Assembly: GCF_014694455.1 (NCBI RefSeq) | Contig: NZ_JAAUWT010000018.1 | Span: 1 to 64,000, forward strand | Length of the DNA: 64,000 nucleotides | From: Vibrio sp. S9_S30 | Lineage (GTDB): Bacteria; Pseudomonadota; Gammaproteobacteria; Enterobacterales; Vibrionaceae | Reading direction: 5' to 3' | Shown here: positions 53,733 to 62,816 of the stretch, in pieces | Layout of the letters: every line of letters starts with the position of its first letter | Numbering within the stretch: the stretch's first letter is position 1 | Translations under genes and position numbers: made by a program | The notes under the pieces: generated by a model | What the model was told of the DNA's origin: nothing | What the model saw: the letters and a program-made list of their open reading frames with translations, nothing else | The model's database searches: none

Positions 53733-53774
53733 ACGCCCCCACTAGCTTGCTGGCTAATGGGGGCGTTGTTTTAT
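53733..53774 (+). terminator. Rho-independent terminator of the cytochrome b561-yceI operon
   Basis: Arms ACGCCCCCA / TGGGGGCGT at 53733-53741 and 53758-53766, with a 16-base loop and TGTTTT tail. It can also serve the minus-strand FocA-CBS gene. Confidence 0.8.
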
Positions 53775-53805
53775 GTGTCTCTTTTTATTTTTTGTCACTC
53801 ATGAT

Positions 53806-55254
53806 TTATGCAATTTCTAAGTGGGGTTCTTGTTTAGTCTCACGCTCTCCGTAAATACTTCTCAACGCGTTCATCACGTCCATTCGAGTGACGGTGCCTA
53901 TAAACTTGTCACCTTCAAGCACTGGGTAGCATTTGGGTTTGTTTACTGTCATCGCTTTAGCACGCTCTTCCAGCGATAGGCTGGTTAGGCTCGTCGCTAT
54001 GCCCATACTTGTGGTCGGATACAGCTGGTCTTTATCGATACACACATACTCTGCCACATTGATAAGTGAGTCGTTTGCATCTAATGCCAGTACGTCTCTT
54101 GTCATTAAATCGACGACTTTCTGATCTTTTGTTGGGATGTAATCTTGGCACCATAAATCAACCAACACATCGTGTATTGAAAAATAGCCTACGAGCCTTT
54201 CATTTTTATCTGTAACCGCAGCGCCATGAAGACCGGAATCTAGCAGGACGTCGACCGCGTCTACTGTGGGCATATCCGCAGGAAGTGAAATAGAAGGAAG
54301 GGTGATAAGCTCTTTTATTGTTACGTTACTGTTCATAGTGGAATCCTTTAGTGAAGACGTTGTTTGTGCTGTTGTGATTGTGCGAATTTGCGCTGCTTTT
54401 AGCTGCGGTCTTGTGTAAATCGACCAGTTTGTAAGCCCAACAAGTACTGCCCCCCCAACAATGTTGCCTAGAGTGACAGGAATGAGATTTGCTGTGATGA
54501 ATTGAACCCAATTCAAGTCAGCGTACTGCTCCGGCGATACGCCAACTTGGGCCCAAAATTCCGGTGAAGCGAACGCCTTAATGGTCATGCCCAGTGGAAC
54601 CATAAACATGTTTGCTACGCTGTGTTCAAAACCGCTGCTCACGAACATGGCAACAGGAAGAACCAACATGGCTGCCTTGGTTGCGGCATTCGTTGCACAA
54701 AATGAGAGCCAGATTGCCAAACAAACCAATAGGTTACAGAGCACCCCTAATGCAAATGCTTGTAGAGGTGTATGGTGGACTTTGTGCTGAGCAATATTAA
54801 GCGCATTGAGCCCCCATTGACCTTGATCGAGCTGATACAACCCAGCAGCAGCAACCAGTCCAAGCAGAAACATCGCACCAATAAAGTTGCCGACGTACAC
54901 TTTGCCCCATGTCGCGAGCATCTTACCGGTTGATATTTGCTTATTTGCTAAAGCAATGGCAGATAACACCGAACTCGTGAACAGTTCGCCTCCGCCCAAT
55001 ACAATGAGTATTAAACCTAGGCTAAAAGCAATTCCGCCTGCAAGACGGCTTAACCCCCAAGCCGCACCCTCACTGCCTGTCGTGACAGTTATATAAAAAA
55101 GAAAAGCCAGCCCGATAAAAGCGCCCGCCATCATGGCAAGATAGATCGTTGTGCTCGTGGACTTAGCCGTTTTGTTTAGTGCGTATTTTTCCGCTTCTCC
55201 CATCATCTCTGCTGGGGTATTTAAGGGTTTGTGTAAAGAGTTAGGTGCATTCAT
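53806..55254 (-). CDS. FocA-type formate/nitrite channel fused to a CBS domain pair
   Basis: A 482-residue fusion. Residues 1-285 are a formate/nitrite transporter (FNT) pentameric channel with six helices: N-terminal PAEMMGEAEKYALNKT, the LGGGELFTSS motif, the NAAT-containing loop FCATNAATKAAMLVLP, and FEHSVANMFMVPLGM with the channel histidine. Residues about 310-475 are two CBS repeats (VDAVDVLLDSGLHGAAVTDKNERLVGYFSIHDVL; YPVLEGDKFIGTVTRMDVMNALR), which in other proteins bind adenine nucleotides. E. coli FocA lacks this tail. Gating by nucleotides is a plausible inference. AGGAG precedes the ATG by 5 bases, and the gene is divergent from the LysR regulator. Confidence 0.9.
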   Translation of the reverse strand: MNAPNSLHKPLNTPAEMMGEAEKYALNKTAKSTSTTIYLAMMAGAFIGLAFLFYITVTTGSEGAAWGLSRLAGGIAFSLGLILIVLGGGELFTSSVLSAIALANKQISTGKMLATWGKVYVGNFIGAMFLLGLVAAAGLYQLDQGQWGLNALNIAQHKVHHTPLQAFALGVLCNLLVCLAIWLSFCATNAATKAAMLVLPVAMFVSSGFEHSVANMFMVPLGMTIKAFASPEFWAQVGVSPEQYADLNWVQFITANLIPVTLGNIVGGAVLVGLTNWSIYTRPQLKAAQIRTITTAQTTSSLKDSTMNSNVTIKELITLPSISLPADMPTVDAVDVLLDSGLHGAAVTDKNERLVGYFSIHDVLVDLWCQDYIPTKDQKVVDLMTRDVLALDANDSLINVAEYVCIDKDQLYPTTSMGIATSLTSLSLEERAKAMTVNKPKCYPVLEGDKFIGTVTRMDVMNALRSIYGERETKQEPHLEIA

Positions 55255-55355
55255 GTTTGCTCCTTAGACTCATGTTCATGGCGTGTTCTCCTATATAAAT
55301 TCATGCGAGTAATCGCATGGCTCACGTCCAGAATAGGGAGATTGGCACGCAGATA

Positions 55356-55398
55356 AAAATTGATAATTTTCAGGATCCTTATCAGTTTTATTGATAAG
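55356..55398. promoter_or_regulatory. LysR-type operator candidates between the FocA-CBS and lysR genes
   Basis: Two inverted repeats are in the divergent region: AAAATT-GAT-AATTTT (55356-55370) and CTTATCA-gttttat-TGATAAG (55378-55398). The second has the T-N11-A spacing typical of LysR sites (TTATCA...TGATAA). They probably bind the adjacent LysR regulator. Confidence 0.55.
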
Positions 55399-55452
55399 AG
55401 TTTGGATGCATGTAAAATGTCAAAAAATTAGAAGAACCTCAAAAGGAAACCA

Positions 55453-56358
55453 ATGCGCTATTCACTAAAACAGTTGGCTGTATTTGATGCTGTGGCAGAC
55501 AGCGGAAGTGTTAGCCAGGCTGCGGAAAACCTCTCATTAACCCAATCCGCAACAAGCATGTCACTCGCACAGTTGGAGAAAATGCTTGGACGTCCTTTGT
55601 TTGAAAGGCAGGGGAAAAGAATGATGCTGACGCACTGGGGGACATGGCTTCGACCTAAGGCCAAAAAACTTTTACAAGATGCACAGCAAATAGAATTGGG
55701 CTTTTTTGACCAGCATTTGTTAAGCGGAGAGATTCGGCTGTGCGCGAGTCAAACGCCGGCTGAACACTTGGTTCCGGATCTCATCAGTATTATTGATAAC
55801 GACTTTCCTGAGATGCGAATATCGCTCAAAGTCAAAAGTACACGTAGCGTTATTGAAGGCGTATTGGATTATAAATACGACCTAGGTGTTATTGAAGGAC
55901 GCTGCGACGATAACCGGATCCATCAAGAAATTTGGTGCCGAGATCACCTTACTGTTGTCGCCGCTGCCCATCATCCATTCGCTCAGCGAGATAAAGTCAG
56001 CTTGGCACAGCTCGAACAAGCGAAATGGGTATTGCGTGAACATGGTTCGGGCACTCGCAAGGTATTCGATAGCAACATTCATAATCTCATTGCCAACCTT
56101 GATGTTTGGCGCGAGTATGAGCACGTACCTGTATTGCGTAGCATGGTGGCCAATGGACCTTATCTTACCTGCCTTCCTTATCTAGATGTCGAGCGGTTCA
56201 TTGAATCGGGGCAATTGGTTGCACTCAACGTACCGGAGCTCAAGATGGAAAGAACGCTCTCCTTTGTTTGGCGAGCCGACATGGTTGAAAATCCATTACT
56301 GGATTGCATTAAGAGAGAAGGGTTACGCATGATGAAAAATAAACCCTCATTTCTGTAG
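55453..56358 (+). CDS. LysR family transcriptional regulator
   Basis: A 301-residue regulator. The winged HTH at residues 1-60 contains SGSVSQAAENLSLTQSATSMSLAQLEKMLGRPLFERQGKRMMLT; the effector domain follows from residue 90. It resembles the YeiE type in overall form (short effector domain, GTRKVFD segment). Divergent from the FocA-CBS gene, it most likely regulates that channel; the effector is unknown. Confidence 0.92.
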   Translation: MRYSLKQLAVFDAVADSGSVSQAAENLSLTQSATSMSLAQLEKMLGRPLFERQGKRMMLTHWGTWLRPKAKKLLQDAQQIELGFFDQHLLSGEIRLCASQTPAEHLVPDLISIIDNDFPEMRISLKVKSTRSVIEGVLDYKYDLGVIEGRCDDNRIHQEIWCRDHLTVVAAAHHPFAQRDKVSLAQLEQAKWVLREHGSGTRKVFDSNIHNLIANLDVWREYEHVPVLRSMVANGPYLTCLPYLDVERFIESGQLVALNVPELKMERTLSFVWRADMVENPLLDCIKREGLRMMKNKPSFL

Positions 56359-56672
56359 TAATCCTTTCTGACACACTCCTCTTTTTAAACAACCGAGTTA
56401 ATGCGCATAAATTGACTAGCGGCCCAAGCGGTCGCTTTTCACATACATTGGCGGGCGGCTAGGTAATCGAACTTTCCAGTGACATCCTGCATGCCCAGTT
56501 TTCGAATTGAATAGGCGTTAAAAGGAAATGATAGCAGTCATCAATAAAATCGATTGCATTAACACTTCCATGCAATACATACCTCTTTGTTATATATATC
56601 TGTGAGTTAGATCGTATTCGGCATAGGGCTGTTTATATAACATCGCTTTTTAACTGCAATACAGGTTTTTCA
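56359..56672. other. Intergenic region before the DUF1097 gene
   Basis: A 314-base stretch with no ORF of note; I see no terminator with a clear T run and no repeat. The right end, from about 56560, is AT-rich and probably carries the promoter of the DUF1097 gene. Confidence 0.4.
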
Positions 56673-57143
56673 ATGAGTGTTCTTTTTGCCATTGCGCTGA
56701 CAACTGGCATTCTTTCTGGGATCTGGGGCTGGCTTTCTGTCACCTTAGGTTTAATAAGCTGGGCCGGATTTCTAGGTTGCACAAGCTATTTTGCTTCGCC
56801 ACAAAGCGGGATTAAAGGTCTTGGTGCCTCCCTTCTAACGAACCTATCGGGTGTATTCTGGGCGATGGTGATCATTACCTTATCGGATTACATGAACTTA
56901 GAAAATATTGGTTACACTGTCACTTCTATAGTGGCGTTCTTTATGTGTATACAAGCAAAGAAAAGTTGGTTCGGCTATATTCCGGGGACGTTTATTGGTT
57001 GTTGCGCGACTTTTGCTGCAAGTGGAAACTGGGCACTCGTTGTACCATCACTTATGTTGGGAGGAATATTTGGCTACCTAATGAAGGCGAGCGGAGAGCA
57101 GCTTCACCAATATTTCGGTCTAACCAAGCAGGGGGCAAGCTAA
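56673..57143 (+). CDS. DUF1097 family membrane protein
   Basis: A 156-residue inner-membrane protein with about five helices, similar in pattern to E. coli YcdZ/YahC (DUF1097): FAIALTTGILSGIWGWLSVTLGLISWAGFLGCTSYFASP, then SLLTNLSGVFWAMVI and FIPG-like GYIPGTFIGCCATFA. Function unknown. It is convergent with the YbjD-like gene, whose stop codon overlaps its own. Confidence 0.88.
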   Translation: MSVLFAIALTTGILSGIWGWLSVTLGLISWAGFLGCTSYFASPQSGIKGLGASLLTNLSGVFWAMVIITLSDYMNLENIGYTVTSIVAFFMCIQAKKSWFGYIPGTFIGCCATFAASGNWALVVPSLMLGGIFGYLMKASGEQLHQYFGLTKQGAS

Positions 57144-58774
57144 CGATTGCCATTGGCTAAGGAAACCACTCGTCTTAGTGTCCAGCGAATTAACAGTGGG
57201 ACTTTATCAGTACCGTTCTCTTCGCAGTAACTCACAATGGCGAGCGCAAGATCCGGTTTAGCGAATTTTTTAAGAGCCCGCGTAATCACTTTCTTGGCTG
57301 GAATGGGATGGTCCATTGGGATTTTCACAAGGGATCGAAAAAAGGGTTCGAAGCCATTAGCGTAAAGAAAGTGTTCAATATCTCGGTCCGGCAGCTCAGT
57401 TAACCGGTGCCGCTCTTGTTCATGTTCAAGTAAGCTCCTTACTGATGCCGCGTATTTTTTCCCCGCGGCATCGCCATCGGTGACGACATGCCAATCAATA
57501 TGAAATGATTGCGCGACCTTCACTAATGACTTTAACCCCGATTGAGCAAACTCAATAATTTGAACCCCCTCCGCCGCCAAATTGTAATCCAATAATCTTG
57601 CTAATTCGTTAAATAGCCAGACTTCGGTTTCTCCTTCAACCAAAAGCCAACACCGCGCAAACAATGCACTGGAACGGTGAAAGCGTATATGGAACCCAAT
57701 TTTTCGAAGTTCGTCTGCGGTTAACCTTTTGTTTGAAATAGAGTGCGCAACGGTTCTATCGGAGTGCCGTGTGAGCCGTCTTATCGAGTTTAATGGGACA
57801 GCACCAAGCAGGTCGCCGCTGTTGGTGGTGATGATCTTTTGCATCGGTAATAATTGAAATATGCTCCAAGCGCGAATTAGGTGGGTAGGGTGAAGGCGTC
57901 CTTCGGGATCTTCAATAATCAGTATTGGACGAGCACATCGTCGTAAATCAGCGGAACCTTTTGCTTGAAGGTAGGCACTGAGCAGCCCCATCAGTAAAAG
58001 GCGTGTCTGTTTATTATTGTTTTTACCAGCTAACTGCATGAGTGCCGTTTTGTCGTTCTGACTTGTACTACCAAAGAAAATTCTATCGCGCTGACGTCTT
58101 GGGTTGCCACGGGACTGACCCCGCACATTAAAGTAGTGTTCAACAAGGTTTTGCATTGAGTTTAAACTGCTTTTCATCTCCCCTTTGTTTACATGCCCCG
58201 GCATGGCTAATAAACGACGCGACGTATTTTCAATGCGCTTCTCAGCTCGTGAATTAACTTCATTTTGAGTGCTATTCGTAATTTGCCGCCTAGCGTCTTT
58301 TAACCGGATAACAGGGTGAAGTGCCATCAATTCTTGCGCCAGCTTATACGCATGGTGCAAATGCAGCTGATTGCCTGACGCGTCTAAGAACATGCAGTTG
58401 GTCGTGATTTTATAGCGATCTCGCGTAGCACTTAACCGATAAATTATCCGTTTAGTCCCTTCGTCGTCGGTTGTCCAAACAGGTTTTATTTTGCGATAGC
58501 GCCCAGCTTGTTCTTCGCCCGAGAAACTGGCTTTCCAACTTAAAACAATTTGGAGATGCTGGGTCTGTTGTTCTGCAATGGAATAATCGACATGAAAGTC
58601 TTGCATGACAAATTCATAAGGCACACAGTTACTAGGCAGTGCGATAGAGAGTGCATCAAGGAGCGAGGATTTACCCCAAGTATTTTCGCCAACTAGGGTG
58701 GTGAGTTCATCAAACGTAAGGGATAAGCGCTTAATCCCACGAAAACCAGCTATCTCTATTCTTTCTAACTGCAT
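57140..58774 (-). CDS. ybjD: YbjD-like OLD family ATPase/TOPRIM protein
   Basis: A 544-residue protein close to E. coli YbjD (552). The N-terminus MQLERIEIAGFRGIKRLSLTFDE, Walker A GENTWGKSS, ABC-type IEDPEGRLHP (Walker B) and a C-terminal TOPRIM region (FARCWLLVEGETEVW, then DGDAAGKKYAASVRSLL) match the OLD family of ATP-dependent nucleases. YbjD has been predicted as a nuclease; OLD proteins can defend against phage. Here it lies alone without a GajB-type partner, so a Gabija-like defence pair is not present. The AGGT site precedes the ATG. Confidence 0.93.
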   Translation of the reverse strand: MQLERIEIAGFRGIKRLSLTFDELTTLVGENTWGKSSLLDALSIALPSNCVPYEFVMQDFHVDYSIAEQQTQHLQIVLSWKASFSGEEQAGRYRKIKPVWTTDDEGTKRIIYRLSATRDRYKITTNCMFLDASGNQLHLHHAYKLAQELMALHPVIRLKDARRQITNSTQNEVNSRAEKRIENTSRRLLAMPGHVNKGEMKSSLNSMQNLVEHYFNVRGQSRGNPRRQRDRIFFGSTSQNDKTALMQLAGKNNNKQTRLLLMGLLSAYLQAKGSADLRRCARPILIIEDPEGRLHPTHLIRAWSIFQLLPMQKIITTNSGDLLGAVPLNSIRRLTRHSDRTVAHSISNKRLTADELRKIGFHIRFHRSSALFARCWLLVEGETEVWLFNELARLLDYNLAAEGVQIIEFAQSGLKSLVKVAQSFHIDWHVVTDGDAAGKKYAASVRSLLEHEQERHRLTELPDRDIEHFLYANGFEPFFRSLVKIPMDHPIPAKKVITRALKKFAKPDLALAIVSYCEENGTDKVPLLIRWTLRRVVSLANGNR

Positions 58775-58955
58775 AAGTACCTAAACAGCCACTTTGAACT
58801 ATGTTTTAAGCTTATACCATTTCGTGATGTTTAAGCGGTAATACGATCACAATACCGAATAAACAAACACTTAGCGTCGTTTCGTCAATGATTCACTAGC
58901 CTGTCATTCAGGTATGGCTATGATAGAATGGCAAAAAGGTCAATAAGATAAAACA

Positions 58956-60653
58956 ATGAAAAATCAAAATAAAAAAGCGTCGATAACAATCGCGCACATC
59001 AACGATACGCACTCCTATTTCGAACCAAGCACCATTCAACTTCATTTAAACATCAATGGTAGGCAAGTTTCTCCCTTTATTAGTGTTGGAGGCTTTGCTC
59101 GCATTTCTAATCGACTACAACAAATCAGAAAAACGGCAATGGCACGGGGTCGTCGCTTTTTGTTCTTGCATGCGGGTGATTGTTTTCAAGGCACCATCTA
59201 CTTTTCTTTGTTTAAAGGAAGAGCCAATGCCGAAATGCTCAGCGCCCTAGAGCCAGATGCAATGGTGGTAGGGAATCATGAATTGGATATGGGTAATGAG
59301 CCCGTGGCGGATTTTCTCGATAATATCAATTTCCCTATGATTGCGAGTAACTGGGATCTCTCTTCAGAGTGCAGGAAACGCAATCAATTAAGTACGAAGC
59401 AAAATCTGTACTCGTACAACAAGGCTGAAAAGCGAGGCAGTTGGCTGACGTATGATGCCAATGGTGAGCAAATTGCGATATTCAGCTTATCACTAGACAA
59501 AATGGCAGATATCTCTAACCCGGATCCGGATACGCCTTTCCTGAATGCGAAGATGGTTGCCGAACAAACCATTACGGCAATTCACAAATCTGGTTGCAAT
59601 AAAATCATCCTGTTAAGTCATTTAGGGTATGAAGAAGATAAACAACTGGCGAACGAAGTGGATGGGATCAGCTTGATTATTGGTGGTCATTCACATGTGT
59701 TGCAAGGTGACTTCACTGATATCGGTCTGACTAAACATGACGACTACGGTTTGCTCGTAAACAATACACGCATTGTTCAAGCTGGATGTTACGCTCAATT
59801 TATGGGGCATTGTGAAATCGATTTTAACGAAGATGGCACGATTGACCGATTTGATGGGAAGAATGAGCTGCTTGTGGGGCGTAGGCTGGCACTGGATGCA
59901 AGCCTCGATGAGCTTGTAGACGATTCGGTGTATGACAAGACTCAAGCGGTCATTTATGCGCATCCAAACGTGATTCGTTGTACTAAAGATCAGGACGTAA
60001 AATCGATTCTAGACAACAAATATCGCCCTCAGGTGAATGAAATTCGAGCAAGAGTCATTGGTGAAGCGTCGAAAGTTTATCGGCATGTACGCATCCCCGA
60101 CGAAGAGGGACCCAGTGAATTAGCCCCAATCGTTTGCCGCGCATTCTATACCGTAATGAATAATGACGGTCATAACGTTGAATTTGCCATTCATAATGCC
60201 GGCGGAGTCAGGAATTCGCTTCCAAGTGGCAAAATTACCGTCGACGAAGTGGCAGGAAAATTATTGCCGTTTGCCATTCCAGTGGGCTATTACGACATAA
60301 AAGGCAAATATATCAAAGAGATGGTTGAAGGTGCCATCAATAATGCGTTAGGTAACGGTGTGACAGGCACAGGGTCGGGCAGCTACCCGTACACACATAA
60401 TTTGTGTTTTGAATACGACGCAGATGCACCCATCGGACATCGAATTACCAAATTGAAGGTCGCTCACGCTCAAGGTTGGAAAAACGTTGAGGACGAAGTG
60501 ATTTATCGTGGTTGCTCAACCGCTTATACAATGAAAGGTAAAGAAGGTTATGACGCAATTCTGAACATGGAAGATCAGGGATACGTCTCAACCCACTCTA
60601 TGGCCGATTGCCTGATCGACCTCGTTCAATCCGACCCAACCGTCTTTATTTGA
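58956..60653 (+). CDS. UshA-family metallophosphatase/5'-nucleotidase without signal peptide
   Basis: A 565-residue hydrolase. The metallophosphatase domain has AHINDTHSYFEP, LHAGDCFQG, VVGNHELDMG, LLSHLGYEEDKQ and IIGGHSHVLQ as metal ligands; a C-terminal 5'-nucleotidase domain includes IHNAGGVRNSLPSGKITVDEV. UshA relatives are normally periplasmic and start with a signal peptide, but this one begins MKNQNKKASITIAHINDTH with none, so it is probably cytoplasmic unless exported otherwise. The start lacks a clear Shine-Dalgarno sequence, but an in-frame upstream start with a signal peptide is not seen. Substrate (nucleotides, UDP-sugars) unknown. Confidence 0.88.
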   Translation: MKNQNKKASITIAHINDTHSYFEPSTIQLHLNINGRQVSPFISVGGFARISNRLQQIRKTAMARGRRFLFLHAGDCFQGTIYFSLFKGRANAEMLSALEPDAMVVGNHELDMGNEPVADFLDNINFPMIASNWDLSSECRKRNQLSTKQNLYSYNKAEKRGSWLTYDANGEQIAIFSLSLDKMADISNPDPDTPFLNAKMVAEQTITAIHKSGCNKIILLSHLGYEEDKQLANEVDGISLIIGGHSHVLQGDFTDIGLTKHDDYGLLVNNTRIVQAGCYAQFMGHCEIDFNEDGTIDRFDGKNELLVGRRLALDASLDELVDDSVYDKTQAVIYAHPNVIRCTKDQDVKSILDNKYRPQVNEIRARVIGEASKVYRHVRIPDEEGPSELAPIVCRAFYTVMNNDGHNVEFAIHNAGGVRNSLPSGKITVDEVAGKLLPFAIPVGYYDIKGKYIKEMVEGAINNALGNGVTGTGSGSYPYTHNLCFEYDADAPIGHRITKLKVAHAQGWKNVEDEVIYRGCSTAYTMKGKEGYDAILNMEDQGYVSTHSMADCLIDLVQSDPTVFI

Positions 60654-60685
60654 CTATAAATCGAACAATTGGTCTGTATTTTGCT

Positions 60686-60753
60686 TGCATAAAATATAAG
60701 AGATGATTCACTGCCGGCTATGCGTTAGCCATGAGCATCACTTATTTTATGCA
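60686..60753 (+). promoter_or_regulatory. Structured leader hairpin upstream of the 31-residue peptide
   Basis: Perfect 11-bp outer arms TGCATAAAATA / TATTTTATGCA (60686-60696, 60743-60753) enclose a GATG/CATC stem (60702-60705, 60736-60739) and an inner GGCTA-tgcgt-TAGCC hairpin (60716-60730). It ends 15 bases before the ATG at 60769 and has no T tail, so it is not a terminator. It could fold in RNA or be a DNA palindrome for a regulator. Confidence 0.5.
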
Positions 60754-60768
60754 TTGGGAGAGTACCAT

Positions 60769-60864
60769 ATGTGGGGTAGAGACTGGCTAGACACTGTCGT
60801 GGTGTGCGTATGGATTTTTGCTTGGTCTGCATTGGTCTATTTTATTCCGCTTACCGGAATGTAG
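60769..60864 (+). CDS. Putative 31-residue membrane peptide
   Basis: The frame begins MWGRDWLDTVVVCVWIFAW and ends FIPLTGM. The ribosome site GGGAGAG lies 6 bases before the ATG, and a terminator follows 44 bases after the stop. One hydrophobic span (residues 8-26) with an acidic/aromatic N-terminus suggests a single-pass membrane peptide. No family recognised; it lies between the metallophosphatase and the ABC-class ATPase gene. Confidence 0.6.
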   Translation: MWGRDWLDTVVVCVWIFAWSALVYFIPLTGM

Positions 60865-60907
60865 TTTTGGGTGTCAATATCAAAAAGAGTTCGATAACGA
60901 TACTTTT

Positions 60908-60934
60908 AAGGAGCCACATGGCTCCTTTGTTTTT
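60908..60934 (+). terminator. Rho-independent terminator after the 31-residue peptide gene
   Basis: Arms AAGGAGCCA / TGGCTCCTT at 60908-60916 and 60919-60927 followed by TGTTTTT; the tight loop probably opens to ACAT. Confidence 0.85.
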
Positions 60935-61041
60935 GACTACCGTTTTTGACGACCATAGAGACAAGCTAAGTGATGCTCAAACGAGTAATTTGAGGATACA
61001 CATATAATCTCGTCACCAGTTTAAAGGGAGTGTCGCTCTGG

Positions 61042-62700
61042 TTACTTAGCGGCTTTAAATTGAGATTGCCTCATGCGGTTCAGTGCCGCCATCACGTCAA
61101 TGACACGTGGTTTTGCTAAATCGCCATGCTTTGGCATCGTTTCAAACCAGTTTTCTTCTTTAATCATGTTCGCGAGATCTTTTGCAGGACACTTTGACCA
61201 GCTAGGAAGTTGAGCAAATTGAAACCAAATCCAGCCAATCGCATTGATTTGGCTTTCGGATTCAATTTGCTCCAAAGCTTCTAGATCCACCTGCTCTTTA
61301 CCAAACCTCAAACGTGCCTTTCCTTTGGCTCCAACACGGAACTTACCTTCAGCCAATATGCTTTGTAGTGATTTTGAATGGAAGGAACGCTCAGAGAACG
61401 TAGCAAGTGCTTCTGTTGCTTCTTGAACGCGCTGAGTGGGATGTAACTTGATCACTTCTTTTGCCTTTTCAGTAACATCCACCGCTTGATAGTCGTGCAT
61501 TTGAATAACGGTATCGGCGACGTCTAAATAATCTCCAGAGCCACCCATCACAATCAATGTTGAGATATTAAGTTCGTCTCGGATTTGACCGATACGATCA
61601 ACCAGAGGAGTGATAGGTTCCTCGCCCTTGCTAACAAGCGCTTGCATGCGTTCGTCGCGAATCATGAAGTTGGTTGCGGAGGTGTCTTCATCAATCAATA
61701 GAGCGGTAGCGCCAGATTCGATCGATTCTTGAAGCCAGGCCGCTTGAGAGGTTGAACCGGATGCATCTTGAGTGGAAAACTCCTCCGTACTACGACCTTG
61801 GGGCAAATGGTTAATGTAATTTGATAAATTCAAGTTATGCACGCAACGGCCATCTTCCGCCCGTATTTTCATTGCGTTCTCATCGGCAACAACGTATTCA
61901 CGGCCATCGCCAGGGATATGGTCATAAATGGATCGCTCAACAGCGTTCAGCAGCGTTGATTTTCCATGAAAACCACCACCAACGACTAAAGTGATGCCTT
62001 TTGGAATACCCATGCCTTTTACTTTGCCAGAGTTAGGCGTGTCTAATTCAACGGCAAGTGAGTCTGGCGACACAAATTCGACCGCGTCTTGCATAGGCAA
62101 ATCACTGTTACCGGCTTTACGAGGTAATACGCTACCGTTACCTACGAACGCCATCAAATTGTGTTCAGAAAGTTGCTTTCTTAGCGCGACCTGATCTTCG
62201 ATAATTGCACAGTGTTTCTTAAGGCGGTCAATATCCAACTCTCTGTGCAGAGTGGCTTTGCGGATAAACTTCGGCAAATAAAACGTGAGAATATTGATGG
62301 CTTTTTTACCAAGAATGGTGCGTCCGTCCGCTGGCAGATCGACTCTAAAACGGAGCTCTATCCCTTTATCCGTAAAAACAACGGAGGTGTGGTCTAAAAC
62401 GGTTTGCCCAGTCAATGCTATGAACACATTGTTTTCTTGCGATGCAAAGTGGGCGAAAGAGCGAGCAATAAAATCTCGGGCGGCTCGCTGAAATGCTGGC
62501 GACGTTTCTTTTAACCACTCCAAGCCAGTTAAAGACCACTGACGGAAAGCACGCACTCGTGATGCGGGTGCAAATGGATCGGCTTGAGTGCTATCAATGA
62601 ATAATTCAAAATCTCCGAAATCGTAACTGCCTTTAATTTTCTGGTAACTGCGGTAGTTCTGTTTTTCAATGGTTTTAAGTAATGCGATCAGTTGATCCAT
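61042..62700 (-). CDS. ABC-class ATPase (ABC_ATPase family, PF09818 type)
   Basis: A 552-residue predicted ATPase from the ATG at 62700; a GTG 12 bases upstream is in frame, and neither has a good ribosome site. GMGIPKGITLVVGGGFHGKSTLLNAVE is the Walker A region near residues 240-265 (GGGFHGKST), and ATALLIDEDTSATNFMIRDERMQ the Walker B, with LIVMGGSGDYLDVADTVIQMHDYQA afterwards. This is the stand-alone 'predicted ATPase of the ABC class' group with no membrane domain. Role unknown. Confidence 0.88.
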   Translation of the reverse strand: MDQLIALLKTIEKQNYRSYQKIKGSYDFGDFELFIDSTQADPFAPASRVRAFRQWSLTGLEWLKETSPAFQRAARDFIARSFAHFASQENNVFIALTGQTVLDHTSVVFTDKGIELRFRVDLPADGRTILGKKAINILTFYLPKFIRKATLHRELDIDRLKKHCAIIEDQVALRKQLSEHNLMAFVGNGSVLPRKAGNSDLPMQDAVEFVSPDSLAVELDTPNSGKVKGMGIPKGITLVVGGGFHGKSTLLNAVERSIYDHIPGDGREYVVADENAMKIRAEDGRCVHNLNLSNYINHLPQGRSTEEFSTQDASGSTSQAAWLQESIESGATALLIDEDTSATNFMIRDERMQALVSKGEEPITPLVDRIGQIRDELNISTLIVMGGSGDYLDVADTVIQMHDYQAVDVTEKAKEVIKLHPTQRVQEATEALATFSERSFHSKSLQSILAEGKFRVGAKGKARLRFGKEQVDLEALEQIESESQINAIGWIWFQFAQLPSWSKCPAKDLANMIKEENWFETMPKHGDLAKPRVIDVMAALNRMRQSQFKAAK

Positions 62701-62816
62701 ACGAGAAGTCACTATTTAGATTGGAGTGGGCGGAGATTATACCCAAACCATGTAAAGATGCGACCTTGAAATATACAACCATAAAAATGCCGATGAGTGA
62801 TGGGTTGGAGATTTCT

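Noticed and set aside
57140..58774. Gabija-type phage defence system
   Set aside because: The OLD/TOPRIM protein matches stand-alone YbjD closely and no UvrD-like GajB partner is adjacent.
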